A stretch of 64,000 bases of DNA from Cycas panzhihuaensis. Its lineage: Eukaryota > Cycadophyta. Shown piece by piece: positions 10,799 through 22,225 of the stretch. Every line of letters starts with the position of its first letter. The first letter of the stretch is position 1. The position numbers were made by a program, and so were the translations under genes. The stretch spans positions 60,643,741 through 60,707,740 of the forward strand of contig CM041465.1 of assembly GCA_023213395.1 (NCBI GenBank), written 5' to 3'. The notes under the pieces are model-generated. The model worked only from the letters and a program-made list of their open reading frames with translations. It ran no database searches and had not been told where the DNA came from.

Positions 10799-11332
10799 TG
10801 TTAAACCTATTGGTTTACCTTATGTTTATAATGTTAAGCTAATGTATTTTTGTATTATGTGTGCACTTTTGCACTTTTGTACTTTAGGTGTAACTTTATC
10901 ACTTAAGTGATAAAGTACACACCCACTTTATGTCTAGTGACATAACGTTGTAACTTAAGGGTCAAATGACCCCCTTGCACTTTTGCTCACATGAGCTCCC
11001 AATGGACACTTGTCCTACATGCAAGCATGCATTGCATGATTGACACTTGTCAATCATGCAATAGCCTTTGGCCTCTCATCTTCTTCTATTTAAAGAGGCA
11101 TCTCTTCATTGTTGCTCATCTTGAGAGGAGGAGCTCATTGTTATTCTGTCAGTTTGCTAATTAAGCTGAAGCATTCTTTGGTGGTTGGACTAATTCCAAC
11201 CCCCCATTTCTGGTATCTTGATCTTGCTCCCATTTCTCTTTGTGTTTTTTATGTTTTATGCTTCATGCATTTGTAGTATTGTGTTTTTACTTATGATCTT
11301 GGGACTAATGTGGCCTAATGCCCATTTTCACA
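10799..11332 (+). repeat. Element A 3' LTR
   Basis: 534 bp, the same length as the 5' LTR. I count eight substitutions and no indels between them by eye. The 24-bp palindrome is kept at 10893-10916 and the hairpin at 11031-11062. Confidence 0.96.
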
Positions 11333-11337
11333 TAGGT

Positions 11338-11505
11338 TGGTGGATCATGGTTTAAGTTCCAGGGAAAGAGCAGAATGCTATGGTAGTCTGTCGGTCATGG
11401 TTTAGTGGATCATAGTTTAAGTCCCAGAGAAATAGGTAGAATGCTATAGCTGCAGGTCAGTGAATCATGGTTGAAGTGCCAAAAGAATAGGCAGATCTAT
11501 ATTCT
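11338..11505 (+). repeat. Tandem duplication, copy 2, part after element A
   Basis: Continues copy 2 from the right target duplication (TAGGT, 11333-11337) and matches 3496-3660 base for base apart from scattered substitutions. This confirms the empty-site sequence of element A. Confidence 0.85.
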
Positions 11506-11514
11506 ATTAACTAT

Positions 11515-11760
11515 CTAACTTTATCGAATATCCTATTGACTGTTATCAATAACACTCTGTAGGAACATCCAATCTCCATTGACTATTCCATTGACTATTG
11601 TTAACCAATCTCTTTAGTAGTCTCTAACCTTTGTCAACTATCTTGTTAATTCTTGTAGACCAATCTCTCCAGTAGCATCCAACCTCCGTCGACTGTCCCA
11701 TCAACTGTTATCGACCACACTTTATAGGAGCATTAAACTATGTCGACCATGGGTGCATCC
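11515..11760 (+). repeat. Worn 55-bp tandem repeat, four units plus a part
   Basis: Units begin near 11515, 11571, 11626 and 11681, with a partial fifth at 11735-11760. The shared frame is AACCTCCGTCGACTGTCCCA, then an ATCGACCA-like block and GTAGGAGCAT. The unit length holds at about 55 bp while individual units differ at many positions, so this is an old array. Confidence 0.75.
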
Positions 11761-12196
11761 ACTTTTGTCTACTAATATTTCAACTGATAAATTGATGTTA
11801 GTCTCAGCGTGTTTAAACAATGACTAACAATATCTCATGTGTGTATGTTTACCGTAATTACTACTTCTTTTGACCAATGTTGACTTTGTAAAATTAATTT
11901 TCATCCACTGGGTAGCAAAGAAACATCTGCATCTGCTCTCCAACCCTTCACTTATGATGCAAATAGTCAAACAATTACTTTATTAATGGCTTAGAGAATG
12001 GATTTATATTTGTAGAATAGATCTAACACTAAGGAAATACTAGTGCTGTAATAAAACAATTATTATATTACTATGGTGGCTCTATTGGTTATCGAAAAAA
12101 AAAAACCGATCCTCAATAAAGGGTTGAGCCAACATTACTTGGTAACCTGCAATTTGATCAATCTGCCTAACTTCACCTACTTGTGTACAACTGTCA
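11761..12196. other. Unassigned AT-rich sequence
   Basis: No gene or repeat recognised. If the LTR remnant at 12209 is real, this would be the leader side of that reverse-oriented element. Confidence 0.4.
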
Positions 12197-12660
12197 GCTT
12201 TAATACCATGTTAGAAATCATAGGTGATAGAACTCACTATCAATAGATTACATAGTTGATAGACAACCACGCGATAGATTAACTCTAAAACCAAGTTAGA
12301 AATCATAGATAACTAGATCATTTATGTATATACCAAGCATGGAAGAATACAAGTACATAACAAAATATACGTGGAAAATCTTTTTGGAAAAGAAAAACCC
12401 ACCACCAAAGATTTGGCAATTATAATAATATGATATAATCCACCATTATCAATCTTTACAATGGACTATGGATCCCTTTATATAGATTTATAAGTACCTC
12501 AAATAATCGTTAATATTACATATATCAACACATATTTATAATACATATAATTACATAATAACACATTATATCTGTCACATTAACTTCACTAACACATGCC
12601 TCGTCACGCCACATGCACCACATTAAACTCATTGAGATAGATCTTATCGCGCCACATTAA
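12197..12660 (-). mobile_element. Reverse-oriented LTR remnant with primer-site-like sequence
   Basis: On the minus strand, 12208-12197 reads TGGTATTAAAGC, a 10 of 12 match to the Met-tRNA primer site. Next to it, on the plus strand, comes TGTTAGAAATCATAG from 12209, the form expected of an LTR end. A second, similar junction (CTCTAAAACCAAGTTAGAAATCATAG-like) lies about 85 bases on. No coding part or partner LTR was found, and the right limit is a guess. Confidence 0.5.
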
Positions 12661-12779
12661 ACATAGGCAATTGTGTGTAATGATGGCCACTCTAATATGA
12701 AGTACAATCTCAAAGGTTTGCTTTTACTTAACTTCACAAATATAAAATAACCTCGTCAACAATTACCCTTAGTGAAGTA

Positions 12780-14379
12780 CAGAAACTTATAGATATAAAT
12801 TTTAACATTTGTAAAATTAAAATAGGATTTTTGTGAGAAAAAAATATATGAAATATTATAATTGAAGAAGAGAAAAAACCCTTTGATATCATTGATTTAA
12901 TAAGTTCTGAAGAGAGGGACAATATAGCCATTACTATTCTTAAATTCTCAATTTCAAACTCTTCTATCCTATGTAGACGGTATAGGTACTTTTTTGAAAA
13001 TCTAGAAGGTGGTGACTTTTTTATCCAGTCAAAGGAATGGGGCCAAAATAATTACTCTAAGGGAAGAACCATATAAATTTAGAATGAGAGAAAGTTAGCA
13101 TATTTTTGATTTTATTATAAAAATGAACAATATCAAAAATAATTTTATTACAGTTAGAGATAACATTACAAACATAGAACTAATTCATCTAGTAGTAAAT
13201 AAATTGCCTAAATTATTTGACAACATGGTGAATATGCTTATAGGAGGAGGTCAAACTCCTAATATAACCTTTGAAGCTCTAATATGGTATATACTAAATT
13301 AGGAATAGAGAAATAAAAGATATGAAGAAGAAGTAAAAATTGAAGAATCATTTTTGTCTAAACTCAACTTTGGTAGTAGAGGATGTGGATTGACTACATT
13401 TTGTAGACATGGCATAACACATCCAATAGAAAATAGAAGTTGGATAGGTGTGAGAGGATGTTGGTCATAAGGAAGAGGTCAAGTAAGGTCAATTCCTCCA
13501 AGAGACTTTAAAGTCAGCTTTAACTGTGGAAGACCAAGTTATTTTTCAAGTAATTGACGTGCATTTGATGTTTGCTATCACTATAAATAATCTAAATATT
13601 TCCCCTATCAATACCCACAAAGACAATGCAAAACTTCAGAGAGGGAAGTAGGTAGCAGGTCATTACAGCAAGGAGTAGGATATAATGGAAGATGAAGTGG
13701 AAATATCCTTTGTTATCGCTCTTATTGCCAACTCCAAAGCAACAAATAATGGGTATGTTGATTTAAGAGTTTCTAGTCACATGAAAGGTAGAAGAGAATG
13801 ATTTGATACCTTAAAACCATATCTTTCTTATAGGACTATTAAGTTAGGTAACAATTATCCTCTTGATATATAAGGAATTGGAATAATTACTATATAAATT
13901 AATGAAAAGATACAAAGAAGTAGAATATTAATTTTATTCTAAGAATAAAAAAGAATCTATTGTCTGTGTCCCAGTTAGGGAGAAAGAAAATGAGGACTAT
14001 ATTTAATAAAAATAGACATTATTTCATTCTAGATATAAAAGAAATGGTGTTATAATTATAGAAGAGATAAAAAGCAACAATCTCTATGAGTTACTCTCTA
14101 TGCTTGTTTTACCTGAAGGAGGTTTTGTTATGCTTATATCTGATGTAAACTCTCTTACTATTTTAAGTTGTAATGATAATAAAATCTAACATTTGAAGTG
14201 TAGGCATATTTTAAATAATATTAAATAATTTTAACGTGGTGGATAAGCTACCAAATATATGTCTTTTAATTCTTTTGTGTGTAAAAGTTGTATGATGGGA
14301 AAAACCACACAAGATTCCATTTCAAAGAAGGCATGATACACACAAAACAAATTAGAATTAGTTCATATAGATCTTTGTG
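12780..14379 (+). pseudogene. gag-pol: Element C gag, protease and start of integrase
   Basis: Gag homology starts with CKIKIGFL at about 12810 and EERDNIAITILKFSISNSSI near 12910, colinear with element J. KLPKLFDNMVNML (about 13205) and EEEVKIEESFLSKLNFGSRG (about 13325) end the capsid. Two zinc knuckles can be traced: FNCGRPSYF, and CYHYK with YPYQ nearby, both missing key Cys or His residues. A worn protease region follows, then NLLSVSQLGRKKMRTIFNKN near 13950. The segment stops at LVHIDLC, the start of the integrase core, where element B is inserted. Many TAA/TAG codons stand where relatives have Gln or Trp. Confidence 0.85.
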
Positions 14380-15056
14380 TGTTGAGAAGACAAGGTCCCA
14401 ATAACCTAAAACCACTACCAAGATTTAAACTATTTTGCAAGTAGTTACAGGAATCAAAATTAAAATTTAACATGCAAGTTCTTAAACTAGAGATAATATA
14501 ATAAAATAAATTATAAAGCTAAAGTATCACATATACACTCGATATAACGTAGTAAAACCTTAGCAGTTTGCTAGAGAAATACCTACACATGAAAAGTATC
14601 GATTTTTATTATTAAAGAATAGAGAAATATACATAATTTGTAGCAGAATGCTTACAGCAATAATTAGTCGTCAAACTCTTCTTAATACATCTAATACATC
14701 GAACACCATCAACATAATGAAAAAACACCCTAAATCGGGCTATATGAGAGAGTCATACAAGGCACAAATCTCAACTATAGAATTTAGGGTATTTTAAGTG
14801 AACAACCTTGATTCTCTTAACAATTTAGTATGCTTTTCAGTGTTAGCTTTTTGGGTCGGGGTTATTGCCCTCGAACCCCCTCTTTGTCGGGGAAGGGGGG
14901 GGGGGGGGGTGGGTTCCGGCTTTCTCCACACCCTTTGGCCAAGGGGGGGTTCACCTCCCTTGGAACCCCATTTGGAAGTTTGGGGGGGGAGAGGAACCGC
15001 GCTACCAACTTGTCAAAATTTTAGCCTCCAAAATATTATTGTCACATTATATAACA
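14380..15056 (-). repeat. Element B 3' LTR (left side)
   Basis: 677 bp. It contains a 15-G run (14895-14909) and further runs of 6-8 G on the plus strand, so C runs in the element's sense. The partner LTR is 663 bp, partly because its G run is shorter. The element's polypurine tract is the complement of TCTCTACCTT at 15058-15067. Confidence 0.92.
14895..14909 (+). repeat. 15-G homopolymer in element B LTR
   Basis: Fifteen consecutive G, flanked by GGGG (14889-14892), GGG (14911-14913) and more G runs to about 14992. Strong potential for a G-quadruplex on the plus strand. Confidence 0.9.
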
Positions 15057-15339
15057 ATCTCTACCTTGATAACGATTTACTTGATACATTTCTTAGACCA
15101 TTCATCACCTTTTTTGCAAGTCAAGAGAAATTAAACACCATTTGAATTTCTCTAATAGTGCTGGTTTTGTGAACATATTAGCACAATTCTATTTTGTGTT
15201 AACATTCTCAAGTGCCACTCCACCTGCTTCCACAACCTGTCTAACAAAACAGTACTTAAGAGCAATATGCTTTGTCCTACTATGATAAGTTGGATTCTTT
15301 GCTAAGTAAATGACACTTTCACTGTTATAAAATATCTTT

Positions 15340-16660
15340 ACCTTTTCCTGTTTCTTTCAAAGCTCAATCAATAAAACCTGCAACCAGATTGCTTCTTTAC
15401 AAACATGTGTTATAGCAACATATTCAGCTTCTGTAGTCGATAATGTAATTGTGCTCTGTAATTTTGACATCCAACTAACTAGACTATTTGCAAGAGTAAA
15501 TACATAACATGAAGTAGACTTTCTCTTATCTAAATCTTCTGCAAAGTCTGGATCAATATATCTATACACCTAATTACTTGTACCTCTAAATGTGATGCAA
15601 TAGTCACTTGTGCCTCTCAAATACTGAAGCACCCATTTCACTGCTACCCAATGTTCCTTTCCTGGATTTGCCATAAACCTACTAACTACACCGACTGTAT
15701 GTGAAATGTCAAGTCTTGTGCATAACATAGCATACATCAAACTTCATACTGCACTGGCATAAGGTACATGAGACATATAATCATTTTCTTCTTCATTACT
15801 AGGACTTATACTCGAAGAAAACTTGAAATAGAAAGCCAATGAGATACTTACTGGTTTCACATTTACCGTACAAAACCTTGTTAGCACCTTCACTACATAT
15901 TTCTGCTGTGATAACCATAGCTTACCATTTTTCCTATCTCTATGTATCTCCATACCTAAGATTTGTTTTGCAGCTCCTAGATCCTTTATATCAAAAGTCC
16001 TATCCAATTGAGCCTTTAACTTATTGATTTCTGCCATACTCTTACTTGCAACCAACATGTCATCAACATACAATACCAAATAAATGAATAAGCTATTGTC
16101 TAAGAATTTAAAGTAAACACAATGATTATACTCACTTCTTTTGAAACTTTAGCTCTCCATGAATGCATCAAATTTCTTATACCATTACTTAGGTGATTGC
16201 TTCAGGTTATACAATGATTTCCTAAGCCTGCAAACAAGTCTTTTCTTGTTATCCTATACAAACATTTCTAGCTGATCCATATAGATCTCCTCATCTAAAT
16301 CTCCATGTAGAAAAGTTATTTTTACATCTAACTGCTCCAACTTCAAATCAAGAGAAGCTATTAATGCTAACAGAACTCGAATTAAAACAAGTTTGACAAC
16401 TGGTGAAAAGATCTCATGAAAGTCAATATGTGTCTTCTATGTACAACCTTTAGCCACCAATCTTGCTTTGTATTTGTCAACCTTTTCATCGGATCTGTTT
16501 TCTTCTTGATAATCCACCTGCAACTAACAATCTTTCTACCATGTGGAAGTTCTACCAAGTCCCATGAATTATTTTTTCTTTAAAGTATCTATCTCTTCTT
16601 GCATAGCCCTCTTCCGATTCTCACTATGGATATCATCTACTGCTTCTTAATAGCATGTAT
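15340..16660 (-). pseudogene. pol: Element B reverse transcriptase and RNase H
   Basis: Minus strand. YKARLVAKG and QLDVKITFLHGDLDEEIYM lead into CRLRKSLYNLKQSPK, then LYVDDMLVAS with the catalytic YVDD at 16070-16059 intact. The RNase H part has DFAEDLDKRKSTSCYVFTL, SWMSKLQSTITLSTTEAEYV and KEAIWLQVLL (15357-15569 is an open stretch). The RNase H acidic residues in DPDFAEDLD and TEAEY are present. Stops interrupt the RT fingers and the connection, and one or more frame changes separate 15744 from 15569. Confidence 0.9.
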
Positions 16661-18178
16661 GCTTACCATCATTAGAAACTAAAGCAATAGAAATAGAAGG
16701 GTTATACCTGTTAGGTGGATGACTAACTCGTGTAAATCTTCTAACAGTTGGTGAAGGAGTGTCTACATACTCCTATAAATCTGCTGCAGATTCATCTTCA
16801 GAAAGATCTTTCAGCTCTTCTGTTTCCAAAGATGGTTGGGTGTCAAGCTTGACTTGTTGATGTTCAACTTTTTGCTCCTGTTTCACTTCAACTTCTAAAC
16901 TGTATAATTTTAGAAAAGGATATTCATCAAATATAACATCTCTGTTAACAATGATTTTGTGGGTAGTAAGATCCCATAACATGTATCATTTCACACCATC
17001 TCTATCACCATAACCAACAAAGATACATCTCTTGGATTTTAGGTCTAACTTTGAATGTTGACTTTTATCAATCAAGGCATAAGCATCATAACAAAAGAAC
17101 TTTCAAATTTAAATAGTCACATGGATGTCCAGTCTATACCTCTTCAGGAATCTTGCAGTCTATTACAAGTGATAGTGACCTATTTACCAAATAACAAGTT
17201 GTTTGAATAGCTTCTACCCATAAGCCCTACTCCACTCCTGCATTATTTAACATACTTCTTGCTCTTTATAAGAGTGTCATATTTGTGTACTCAACTATGC
17301 CATTCTGCTGCAGAGTATAGATAATGGTTTTATGCCTTTCGATCCCAACTTCTCTCTAATAGTTCTCAAACTCCAAGGAGTTAAACTCACATCCATTGCC
17401 AATTCTTAAACATTTGATTGGCCTACTAGTGCTCTTCTCAACTAGAGCCTTGAACTGCTTAAACATACTGTAAACTTTAGATTTTCTTTTCAAAAAATAG
17501 ACCCATACATTTCTAAAGTAATCATCTATAAATGTGATAAAGTACAATGATCCTCCATAAGATATTGTAGGGGCTGGTCTCCACACATCTGAATATATGT
17601 AATCCAGAACACCTTTACTAGTGTGACTCCCTACTTTAAACCTGAGTCTACACTACTTTCCAAAAATATAATGTTTGCAAAAAAATTAAATCTGAAAGTT
17701 GTAAGTTAGGAAGTAACTTACGGTTCATCAACACCTTAAGTCATCTTTCACTCATGTGCCCAAGTTTCTGATGCCATAACTGAGCTGGATCTTCTACAGT
17801 CTTTGATGTTATAGTTGCATGGTTGACATCTATACTTCTCACTAAAATGTAAATGTTTCATTTCTTTAAGGCTTTCATAACAACCAATGCACTCTTTGAC
17901 ATCTTTAAGACCCTTTCATGACCTGTGTACTTATAACCACTAGAATATAGTTCACCCAAGGAAATTAGATTCATTTTCAGATTAGATACATATCTAACTT
18001 TAATTAATGTTCTCATTATACCATCGAACATTTTAATTCTAATGTTACCAATGCCCATTGTCTTATAAGAAACTTCATTTCCCATAAGCACATCACCACC
18101 ATCAAGAGGTTGGTATGATGAAAACCAACTCTTGTATATACACATATGCTGTGAAGCACCCGAATCCAATAACTAATC
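16661..18178 (-). pseudogene. pol: Element B protease and integrase
   Basis: The protease starts next to the gag end with LLDSGASQHMC (active-site DSG intact) and ends near ISLGELYSSG. The pre-integrase region is worn. The integrase core shows SDVW (first Asp), YFITFIDDY and FKQFKALVEKS, but the usual RTDNGGEF block reads LRIGNGCEF, so the second catalytic Asp is lost. The C-terminal part ends with MLWDLTTHKIIVNRDVIFDE and an acidic linker (16773-16982). Confidence 0.88.
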
Positions 18179-19033
18179 ATGATAATAATAGGAAATATTA
18201 CAAATATCCAAGACATCATTATCCGTACCTTGATTCAACTCCACTTGATTAGCCTCCTTGGTAGGATCTTCATTTTTTTGGAACTCTTTCCTTTTATAGT
18301 AATCATTTTTGGGGTGAACTGTCTTATTACAGTGCCAACATTTGAGTTTACTCTTCTTGCCTTTTGACTTTAACCTTGATGTATCCCTAAAGCTTTGTTC
18401 TCTTTCAATTGTTCTACTCTTTATTGTCATAGTTTCTAGTGTGGAAGTTTCAAGACTAGACTTCCTCCTTATTTCTTCCATTAACAAAGCACTCACAATA
18501 GAATCATAGTCTAATTCATCTGTAATGTTAAAACTAATTGAGGTGATAATATTATCCCAAGATTCTAGTAATGAATATAACAAGATAACAACCTTGTCCT
18601 CATCCTCAATTGTGACATTGATACTAGCCAACTGACAAATAAGAGTATTGAAAATATTTAAATGATCAACAATTTTTGTACATTTCTTCATTCGTAATAA
18701 GTACAGTTGTCTCTTCAAGTAGATTCGATTCGTCACTGATTTGGTCATATACAAGCCTTCCAACCATGTCCATAATCCTGCTACCGTCTGCTCCTTTGCG
18801 ATGTTAAATAGAACTTCATTCTCCAAGCACAATCGTATTGTGCTAAGAGCCATTTTGTCTAGATCATTCCATTCGTCATCGTCCATCCCTGCGAGTTTCT
18901 TCGATTTGCTTGCGAGAGCTCTGTACAAACCTTGTTATACTAGAACATCATACACTTTCAACTTCCACAACTCGAAGTTGTTATTGCCATTGAATTTCTC
19001 CACCTCAAAATTTGTATTCGTCAGTTTCGCTAT
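18173..19033 (-). pseudogene. gag: Element B gag
   Basis: Minus strand. AKLTNTNFEVEKFNGNNNFE opens the protein, with ATA where the start codon should be (19033-19031). One TAG follows in YDVLV*QG, then an intact 251-codon frame (18928-18173). It includes LDKMALSTIRLCLENEVLF, LWTWLEGLYMTKSVTNRIYL, a basic stretch KSKGKKSKLK and the zinc knuckle CWHCNKTVHPKNDYY, in which the last Cys is Tyr. Length and order match Tnt1-like Gag. A worn copy, but the best-preserved gag between 12 and 42 kb. Confidence 0.92.
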
Positions 19034-19090
19034 TTGGTGTAGAAAAAACTAACAACAAAACTTTCACAAGCTCACTGCAAAAATAAAAGT

Positions 19091-19103
19091 GACTTTAATA
19101 CCA
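19091..19103 (-). other. Element B primer binding site, degenerate
   Basis: The minus strand reads TGGTATTAAAGTC, matching the initiator-Met primer site at the first six bases and partly thereafter. It sits two bases from the LTR end. Confidence 0.75.
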
Positions 19104-19105
19104 TT

Positions 19106-19768
19106 TGTTGAGAAGACAAGGCCCAATAACCTGAAACTACCACCAAGATCTAAACTATTTTGTAACTAGTTACATGAATCAAAACTAAAATTTAACATGC
19201 AAGTTCTTAAACCAGAGGTAATACAATAAAATGAATTAGAAAGTCAAAGCATCATATATACACCCAATATAATGTGGTAAAACCCTAGCAGTGTGTTAGG
19301 GAAACATCCACATAGGAAAGGTATCGATCTTTATTATCAAAGAATGGAGAAATGTATATAATCTGTAGCATAATGTTTACAGCAACAACAACCATTCGCC
19401 TAACTCTTTTCAGTACATCCAATACATCGAATACCATTAATATAATGAAAAACTACCATAAATTAAGTTATATGAAAGAGGCATACAAGGCAGAAATCTC
19501 GACCATAAAATCTAGGATATTTTAAGCGAACAACCTCGATTTTCTTTATAATTTAGTATGCTTTTCAGTGCTAGCTTTCTGAGTCAGGGGTTATCGCTAT
19601 CGAACCTCTTCTTTACCGGGGGGGGGGAGTTTCGGCTCCCCCCGCACCTCCGGCCAAGGGAGGGCTCTTGTCCCCCTGGGAACCTTCCGAGGAAGTTTGG
19701 GGGGGAAACTGCGCTACCAACTTATCAAAAATTTAGCCTCCAAAACATTGTTGTCACATTGTCTAACA
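19106..19768 (-). repeat. Element B 5' LTR (right side)
   Basis: 663 bp, pairs with 14380-15056. Its G run is 10 bases (19618-19627). Confidence 0.92.
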
Positions 19769-22205
19769 TTGTCGCTCCATCATACTAAGTTCTTTGAATG
19801 GAGTTTAGTATTTAGTAAATCAGAAACATTTGATTACTTTAAAGAATTTAAAGTAGAAGCTGAATTAGAAAGCAATAATAAAATTAAATACATTCACTCT
19901 GATGGTAGAGACAAATACATGTCAAAATAATTTCATCTCTTCGGCAAAATACATGGAAGACATAAACAAGTAGCAACAACTTATTCACCACAATAAAATG
20001 GTGTAGCAAAACCAATGAAACAACTTAGTGTTTAATTCAAGACAGGCAGGTTATTAGAGTGTACTAGGTAGAAGTTATATTGTATTTAATAAATAGGAGT
20101 TTAACACAAGCTTTATATAAAGTCATGCTAGAAGAAGTTTAGACTAGATAAAACCTAGATGTAAGTAACCTCAAAAATTTTGATGGCAAGGCTTACGCTC
20201 ATATTCTAGATAAAAAATTAGTTAAGTTTGATATAAAAGTATAAAATACATACTGATAGGATATAACAACATGTCAAAGACCTATAGATACATAGATCCT
20301 AAAACTAATAGGGTCTATATTAGTAAAGATATAGTCTTTGAAGAAAGTCTTGAAAGTAATCAAAGAACATATCCAAAGATAGAAATAATATTAGAAACAT
20401 CTGTTAAGCCTATATCAACTTCTTTAGATGAAGACTCTAAAATTGCTTTAGAAGACATTGAATCTAGTAGTAAGAATTTTGAAGTAAGATCTTTAGACAA
20501 TAGTTCAGTTAGTCCTTCTATTGAACAAAGTGTTCCAGAAGAAGAAAAGCAAAGGATTGCATCCGAGGAAAAGGATAGTAAGACTCCTTCTAAGAAGATA
20601 CTAAATTGGTATCTCAAAATAATTGAGAAAACAAAAACAAATATTTTTGAGCATAGGATAAGATCTCAAAAATATCAAGCACTGGCTTGTTTTGTTAAAC
20701 CTGATACATACAAAGAAGTAAGCCAACAATCTAAATAAAAAATAACAATGGATGTTGAAATAACAACAATTACAAAGAATGAAACTTGAGAGCTGTTTAA
20801 ACCTCCTGTAAATAAACCCATTGTCAATTGTAAACGGGTATACAAGGTTAAAAAAAAAAATTCAATGGATAAATTTAAAACATAAAGTAAGATTAGTTGT
20901 CAAAGGATACACTTAGACCACTGGTATAGATTATGAAGAAATATTCTTACCAGTAGCTAAATTAGATATTATGAGAACTATAATTACTTTAACTACTCAA
21001 CAAAGTTAAAAAGTTTTTCAACTTGATGTGAAGAGTGCTTTCCTAAATTGAAACATAAAAGATGAAGTATATATGTATCAACTATAAGGCTATGCAAAAT
21101 TGGAACAAGAAAATCTTATGTGCAGATTAAAGAAAGCCTTGTATGGTCTTAAACACGTTCTAAGAGCATGGTATGCAAAACTGGATAAATATCTTATTTA
21201 CAATAATTTTCATAGGTGTGAATCTAATCCAAGTTTGCGTGTGAAGATTAATAAGGATATGATATCTATAATAATAGTGTATGTAGATGATATGTTTCTC
21301 AAAGGAAGTGATGTAGACTCAATTGTATCTATAAAAAGTCAATTAAAAAAAGTTTTTGAAATGACTAATCTTAGAATGTTATTATCTTGGAATTGAGATA
21401 ACTCAATGGAAAGATTTTGTTATCTCAACCCAAGGACATAAGAAATATGCTAAAAAAATTTAATATGAAATATTGTAACAGTTATGCCACACCTATGGAC
21501 ATAGATTGTGTGTTAAATTATGATACAGATGGCCAGGCAGTAAATGCAACCACATACGGATAACTAATTGGAAGTATAATATATCTCACTACTATGTAAT
21601 CCAACATCTCTTATTTAACTAGAGTAATTTTTAAATATATGCAAGAACCAAAGGCATCATATTAGAATACAACAAAGAGAATACTCAAATATTTAAAAGT
21701 AGCAATAGATATGGCTTTGAATTATGTAAGAGTTAATACTATGCAACTAACATGTTATAGTGACTCAGATTAGGCATGAGATAGAACAAACAGAAAGTTA
21801 ACAATAGGATATTGTTTATCCTTAGGTTCAATAGTAATATCTTGGAGCAACAAAAAATAACCCACAATTTCCTTATCCTCCATTAAAGTCGAATACAAAT
21901 CATAGTAAACATAACGTATGAAGTTATCTAGATTAGACAATTACTAAAAGATTTGGGTCAAGAACAAAATAGCCTTATCATTCTATTTTGTAATAATCTA
22001 AGCACATTCAAAATGACTAAAAATCCTATTCTTTATGCAAAAAGAAGCATATAGAAGTTCATCATCATTTCATAAAGAAAAAGGTTTAAAGTAAGGAGGT
22101 TGAGTTGTTACATTGTATATCAGATAAGCAAGTTAATGACATATTTACAAAACCAGTAAGCAAAGATAAGTTTCAATTCTTTAGAGACAAACTTATAATA
22201 AAATA
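19769..22205 (+). pseudogene. pol: Element C integrase to RNase H
   Basis: Resumes after element B with SKSETFDYFKEFKVEAELES, then YIHSDGRDKYMSK, where relatives have SDGGGEYISK. About 45-60 bases of integrase expected from element J are missing at the junction, so a deletion came before or with the insertion. The open frame 20271-20738 covers the integrase C-terminus and an acidic Ser-rich linker (TYRYIDPKTNRVYISKDIVF). RT has VRLVVKGYT, QLDVKSAFLN, CRLKKALYGLKHVLRAWYAK and an intact YVDD at 21280-21291. RNase H reaches about 22205 (KDKFQFFRDKL). More than ten in-frame stops are visible. Confidence 0.88.
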
Positions 22206-22225
22206 GATAAAACATTAAGAAATGG

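Larger units (their letters stand above)
3761..11332 (+). mobile_element. Element A: Ty1/copia LTR retrotransposon, young insertion
   Basis: Complete insertion of 7572 bp. It is bounded by 534-bp LTRs that begin TGTTAAACC and end TTTTCACA, with the 5-bp target duplication TAGGT at 3756-3760 and 11333-11337. In order it holds 5' LTR, Met-tRNA primer site, an unusually long leader, gag, then protease, integrase, reverse transcriptase and RNase H (the copia order), a polypurine tract and the 3' LTR. I count about 8 differences between the LTRs by eye (roughly 1.5%), the lowest divergence of any pair in the window. Gag-pol is nevertheless broken by several frameshifts and stops, so this copy cannot encode its own machinery. 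Confidence 0.97.
14380..19768 (-). mobile_element. Element B: Ty1/copia of the Tnt1/Tork type, minus strand
   Basis: Inserted in element C. Its LTRs are at 14380-15056 and 19106-19768 (677 and 663 bp, TG...CA). The flanks TTGTG (14375-14379) and TTGTC (19769-19773) are a 4 of 5 target duplication. Read on the minus strand it has gag, protease, integrase, RT and RNase H in copia order. Gag and the DSGASQHMC protease closely follow Tnt1-type elements. Stops and frameshifts occur in all parts. Confidence 0.93.

Noticed and set aside
14798-15145. Three overlapping Gly/Pro-rich frames as genes
   Set aside because: They are translations of the G runs in element B's LTR.
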